From: Clostridia bacterium
GTDB lineage: Bacteria; Bacillota; Clostridia; RUG12999
DNA: 7,716 nt
Reading direction: 5' to 3'
Assembly (NCBI GenBank): GCA_017502065.1
Contig: JAFVVU010000313.1
Location: 1 to 7,716 of the forward strand
The notes below the pieces were generated by a model. That model made no database searches and had not been told where the DNA came from. It saw only the letters and a list, made by a program, of their open reading frames with translations. Shown here piece by piece: positions 4,974 through 7,716 of this stretch (the stretch's first letter is position 1; every line of letters starts with the position of its first letter). A program made the translations under genes and the position numbers.

Positions 4974-6079
4974 TTCTTATTATTTCCTTTGTCAATTGAT
5001 AAAATAAAGTTACACAAATCTGAAACGGCATTTGGTTTTGCCATACGCAAAAGTGCAGTCATAAGCTCATCTCTTCGCACATCATTATTATAAAAAATAT
5101 TGATTGCACTGCCAAGTCCGTACAAATTCCACACATAAAGTGCAACCCCGTTGTTAACAAGAAATTCAACGTTTCTGTCTTCCTGACCGGGTATCGGGTC
5201 AACAAGTATCATCGGCAGGTTTTTTGTCATGCTTTCAGTAACTGAAAGTCCGCCCGGTTTTGTTATGATACAATCTGCCGCATCCATAAATTCATCAACA
5301 TTATTTACAAATCCGTATACATGGAACTTATGTTTAAGGTCTTTTTCAAGTATCATTTCTCTTGCTTTGACATTGTTACCGCAGACAACTGCCACTTCGT
5401 AATCAATATCACATCCGTCAATCTCATCAATTATGGCATCAAGATTACCGTATCCCATACTGCCCATCATTACAAACAGTACATTTTCTTTGGTAAATCC
5501 AAGTTTTTTTCTTGCGGCTGCTTTATCGCCTTTTACAGTAAATTTTTTATCTGTTGGTATTCCGAAAGGCAGCAGTTTTTCTTTTGATATACCCTTTTTC
5601 TCCGCAATATAGGAAAGACTTTCATCCGCAGTTACATAATAATCAATATCTGTTGTTTCCCATTTCGGATGCAGCGTATAGTCCGTTACTATGCCTATGT
5701 TAACAGTATCAACACTGTCTTTCAGCATTGTCATAATCTGTGCGGCAAAAATATGCGTACACACAACAACGTCAATATCGTATTTGATAATGAATTTTTT
5801 GAACTTATTCTTTATAACCTTATTGATTTTGGACATGGTGTCAACAAATTTTGTTTTACCCATATCCTCTTTATCGTAATACTTACCGTAAAGCTTCGGT
5901 GTTTTGCCCGAAGCAAACAGATAAATATCCGAAACTGCTTTACTTAAAAATGGTTTGATGTAACCGTATATATCTAAAAAATATGTGTTTGCGCCGTTTT
6001 CTTTAAGATATTCTTCAAGTGCACGGGCACAGCTTGTATGGCCATGACCTGTAGATACCGTCAAAAACAATACGTTCAT
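4970..6079 (-). CDS. MGDG-synthase/UgtP-like diacylglycerol glycosyltransferase (GT28)
   Basis: 369 residues of the GT-B fold. The N-terminal MGDG-synthase domain (about 10-170) starts MNVLFLTVSTGHGH, with the family's GHGH loop at 11-14, and contains VTDYTLHPKW (131-140). The C-terminal GT28 domain (about 195-350) has FVMMGSMGYGN near 202-212, then TKPGGLSVTES (273-283) and DPIPGQED (294-301), which in the family bind the sugar nucleotide. Members transfer glucose or galactose from a UDP-sugar to diacylglycerol on the inner membrane face, making glycolipids and, in many Bacillota, the lipid anchor of lipoteichoic acid. It is distantly related to MurG, but the GHGH and MGDG-type N-terminal domain argue against MurG. 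Sugar, linkage and processivity cannot be read from sequence, so I give no symbol. Start ATG 6079 has AAAGGAG eight bases upstream. It heads the unit with cca and the 3301-3834 gene. Confidence 0.88.
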   Translation of the reverse strand: MNVLFLTVSTGHGHTSCARALEEYLKENGANTYFLDIYGYIKPFLSKAVSDIYLFASGKTPKLYGKYYDKEDMGKTKFVDTMSKINKVIKNKFKKFIIKYDIDVVVCTHIFAAQIMTMLKDSVDTVNIGIVTDYTLHPKWETTDIDYYVTADESLSYIAEKKGISKEKLLPFGIPTDKKFTVKGDKAAARKKLGFTKENVLFVMMGSMGYGNLDAIIDEIDGCDIDYEVAVVCGNNVKAREMILEKDLKHKFHVYGFVNNVDEFMDAADCIITKPGGLSVTESMTKNLPMILVDPIPGQEDRNVEFLVNNGVALYVWNLYGLGSAINIFYNNDVRRDELMTALLRMAKPNAVSDLCNFILSIDKGNNKK

Positions 6080-6122
6080 ATCTTTTGCTCCTTTTCAAAA
6101 CTGATGATAACCATCCATTTTT

Positions 6123-6151
6123 ATTATATCATATATTTTTCAGAAATAAAA
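6123..6151 (-). promoter_or_regulatory. Probable promoter of the glycosyltransferase-cca unit
   Basis: A perfect -10 TATAAT (6123-6128) on the minus strand lies 44 bp before the ATG at 6079. The best -35 at 17-base spacing is a weak TTTTAT (6146-6151). It follows the pgi terminator directly, so a promoter is needed here; predicted start is near 6116. Confidence 0.5.
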
Positions 6152-6177
6152 CTGTTTTTTAGGACAAATTTTTTCTT

Positions 6178-6209
6178 ACAAAAAAAGCAGGTGCTTACGC
6201 ACCTACTTT
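6178..6209 (-). terminator. Intrinsic terminator of pgi
   Basis: On the minus strand AAAGTAGGTGC (6209-6199), loop GTAA, GCACCTGCTTT (6194-6184): an 11-bp stem with one G-U pair. A run of T continues to about 6180. It starts 12 nt after the pgi stop. On the plus strand the G-U becomes an A-C mismatch, so it works mainly in the minus direction. Confidence 0.88.
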
Positions 6210-6220
6210 CATAATTATTC

Positions 6221-7570
6221 TTACATTAAATCTGCAAGTTCTTTTTCAAGATTTTCTTTATATTCCTTATCCGAACCCGGTTTGTCCAGAAGCGCAAACA
6301 TATTTTTCTTATATGCTTCAACACCCGGCTGGTCAAACGGATTTACACCAAGAATGTATCCGCTTATACCACACGCTTTTTCAAAGAAATAAATCATTTT
6401 ACCAAAATTGTAAGCATCAAGTCTCGGAATGTTGAGAATGATGTTCGGCACTCCGCCACCTGTGTGTGCAGCAAGTGTTCCGAGGAACGCTTTTTTATTG
6501 ACTGAATCAAGGGTTTTTCCTGCAAGGAAGTTAAGTCCGTCAATATCCTCATCAATCGCCTTGATTTCAAGGTCACGCTCCGGTGCCTTAACATTCAGCA
6601 CTGTTTCAAATATATTTCTTCTGCCCTGCTGGATATACTGTCCCATCGAGTGAAGGTCTGTTGAAAAATCAACGCCTGCCGGGAAAATACCTTTATTGTC
6701 CTTACCTTCGCTTTCGCCGTAAAGCTGTTTGAACCATTCGGAGAAATAATGAAGGTTCGGTTCGTAGTTAACCATTATTTCTGTTGTTTTACCTTTATTA
6801 TAAAGAATGTTTCTTACTGCCGCATATTTATAGCAGTCGTTATCCTTTGAAAGAGGTTTGTATTCGTTATATGCATCAAGTGCACCCTTAAGCATTGCAT
6901 CTGTATCAATTCCGGCTACGGCAATCGGCAAAAGACCAACAGCTGTAAAGATACTGAATCTGCCGCCGACGTCATCGGGAACAACAAATGTTTTCATTCC
7001 GCAGGAATCCGCAAGACCTTTAAGGGCACCTCTTGCTTTATCGGTTGTTACATAAATTCTTGACTGTGCTTCTTTTTCGCCGTACTTTTCTTCAAGAAGG
7101 CTTTTAAGCACACGGAACGCAATTGCCGGTTCAGTTGTTGTACCGGATTTTGAAATTACGTTAATTGAAAAATCCTTGTTTTTAAGAAGCTCAACCAAGT
7201 CTGCAAGATATGCTGATGAAATTGAATTTCCTGCAAAGAAAATCTGTGGTACCTTTCTGTCGGCTTTTTCCTGGATGTTGAAGAAATTATTGTTAAGCGC
7301 TTCAACAGCTGCTCTTGCACCAAGGTATGAGCCGCCGATACCGATAACAACAAGTGCATCGGAATTACCCTGTATTTCAGCTGCTGCCTTTTTAATTTCA
7401 GCATATTCGGCTTTATCATAGTTTATGGGCAAATCAAGCCATCCGAGAAAGTCCGATCCTGCACCTGTTTTATTGTGCAGGGTATTATGTGCCGCCTCAA
7501 CGGCATACCATATTTTATCAACCTCTTCTGTGCTTACTGCTCTTGAGTAATCAAGTTTAAGACTATCCAC
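6221..7570 (-). CDS. pgi: Glucose-6-phosphate isomerase
   Basis: 449 residues from a GTG start. Cytoplasmic interconversion of glucose-6-phosphate and fructose-6-phosphate, in glycolysis and gluconeogenesis. Both family signatures are intact: [14 protein letters not shown] (199-212) and [19 protein letters not shown] (404-422). Other visible sites are the sugar-phosphate loop SKSGTTTE (140-147), [11 protein letters not shown] (77-87), YGESEGK with the likely catalytic Glu286, STDLHS with His307, and Lys421 in the second signature. The sequence is close to Bacillus Pgi, of about 450 residues. I prefer GTG 7570 to ATG 7579. AAAGGA (7579-7584) is eight bases from the GTG but overlaps the ATG, and from GTG the N-terminus (MDSLKLDYS) aligns without gap to MTHVRFDYS of B. 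subtilis Pgi. It lies 17 nt after a glutamine synthetase gene and ends at the 6178-6209 terminator. Confidence 0.95.
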   Translation of the reverse strand: MDSLKLDYSRAVSTEEVDKIWYAVEAAHNTLHNKTGAGSDFLGWLDLPINYDKAEYAEIKKAAAEIQGNSDALVVIGIGGSYLGARAAVEALNNNFFNIQEKADRKVPQIFFAGNSISSAYLADLVELLKNKDFSINVISKSGTTTEPAIAFRVLKSLLEEKYGEKEAQSRIYVTTDKARGALKGLADSCGMKTFVVPDDVGGRFSIFTAVGLLPIAVAGIDTDAMLKGALDAYNEYKPLSKDNDCYKYAAVRNILYNKGKTTEIMVNYEPNLHYFSEWFKQLYGESEGKDNKGIFPAGVDFSTDLHSMGQYIQQGRRNIFETVLNVKAPERDLEIKAIDEDIDGLNFLAGKTLDSVNKKAFLGTLAAHTGGGVPNIILNIPRLDAYNFGKMIYFFEKACGISGYILGVNPFDQPGVEAYKKNMFALLDKPGSDKEYKENLEKELADLM

Positions 7571-7578
7571 TTTTATCA

Positions 7579-7584
7579 TCCTTT
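7579..7584 (-). promoter_or_regulatory. Ribosome binding site deciding the pgi start
   Basis: AAAGGA, continuing as AAAGGATGAT, reads toward GTG at 7570 with eight bases between. The A at 7579 is also the first base of the in-frame ATG, leaving that ATG no spacing. So the GTG is the likely start. Confidence 0.7.
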
Positions 7585-7587
7585 CAA

Positions 7588-7716
7588 TTATACTTTAAAT
7601 AACATTTCTGCATATGTAGGAACAGGCCAGAATTTTTTGCCTACAACGGTTTCAAGCTCATCTGCGATTTTGCGGACATTTTCCATTGCCGGAATTACAT
7701 ATTCCTTGAATGCGCC
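7588..7716 (-). CDS. glnN: Type III glutamine synthetase, C-terminal tail (partial)
   Basis: The last 42 residues and the TAA of a gene that enters from the right edge. The tail reads ...[15 protein letters not shown], then [19 protein letters not shown]. An 'ADxLETxVxKxxWPxPTYxxxLFxV' ending is characteristic of type III glutamine synthetase (GlnN, GSIII), the large ATP-dependent ammonia-assimilating enzyme of Bacteroidota, cyanobacteria and many Clostridia. None of the catalytic region is in the window, so the call rests on the tail alone. It ends 17 nt before the pgi GTG with no terminator between, so the two genes are probably co-transcribed. Confidence 0.78.
   Translation of the reverse strand, partial: GAFKEYVIPAMENVRKIADELETVVGKKFWPVPTYAEMLFKV

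Noticed and set aside
7587..7592. TATAAT on the minus strand just before pgi
   Set aside because: It overlaps the glutamine synthetase stop codon, has no -35 (ATATGC at 17-base spacing), and would start the transcript at the ribosome binding site. Chance is more likely.

Overview
The window looks like chromosomal DNA from a low-GC Bacillota, most likely a member of the Clostridia. The reasons are AT-rich intergenic DNA with sigma-A-type promoters, strong AGGAGG-type ribosome binding sites and U-tract hairpin terminators, an S-layer-homology (SLH) surface protein, a Bacillus-like glucose-6-phosphate isomerase, an MnmM/YtqB-type tRNA methyltransferase and the tail of a type III glutamine synthetase. 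The species cannot be named from the sequence. All genes but one run on the minus strand.

In transcription order (right to left): 7716-7588 is the C-terminal tail of a type III glutamine synthetase. It is followed after 17 nt by pgi (7570-6221), which ends at a clear intrinsic terminator (6178-6209). A new transcription unit then starts near 6116. It holds a MGDG-synthase/UgtP-like lipid glycosyltransferase (6079-4970), a class II CCA tRNA nucleotidyltransferase (4973-3837, overlapping its neighbour by ATGA) and a single-pass membrane protein of unknown function (3834-3301, apparent TTG start). No terminator is visible after it. A near-consensus promoter (3265-3293) drives a 520-residue SLH surface protein (3222-1660), which ends at a 14-bp bidirectional terminator (1614-1646).

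Between that terminator and mnmM is the only plus-strand gene, a 45-codon asparagine-rich mini-protein (1424-1561). It is divergent from mnmM and convergent with the SLH gene, and a perfect 11-bp hairpin (1577-1603) follows it. mnmM (1343-780) has its own terminator (736-770). The left end holds a separately promoted secreted protein with a carbohydrate-binding-module-like domain (596-1), cut by the window edge. Its promoter and leader carry two inverted repeats.

Functionally this is mostly housekeeping (glycolysis, nitrogen assimilation, tRNA maturation and modification, membrane glycolipid synthesis) with two cell-surface or secreted proteins. I see no CRISPR array, transposon, phage, toxin-antitoxin or defence system, and no structured RNA gene or riboswitch. 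The least explained items are the Asn-rich mini-protein and its flanking hairpin, the Lys-poor, Thr-rich N-terminal domain of the SLH protein, and the unknown membrane protein downstream of cca.
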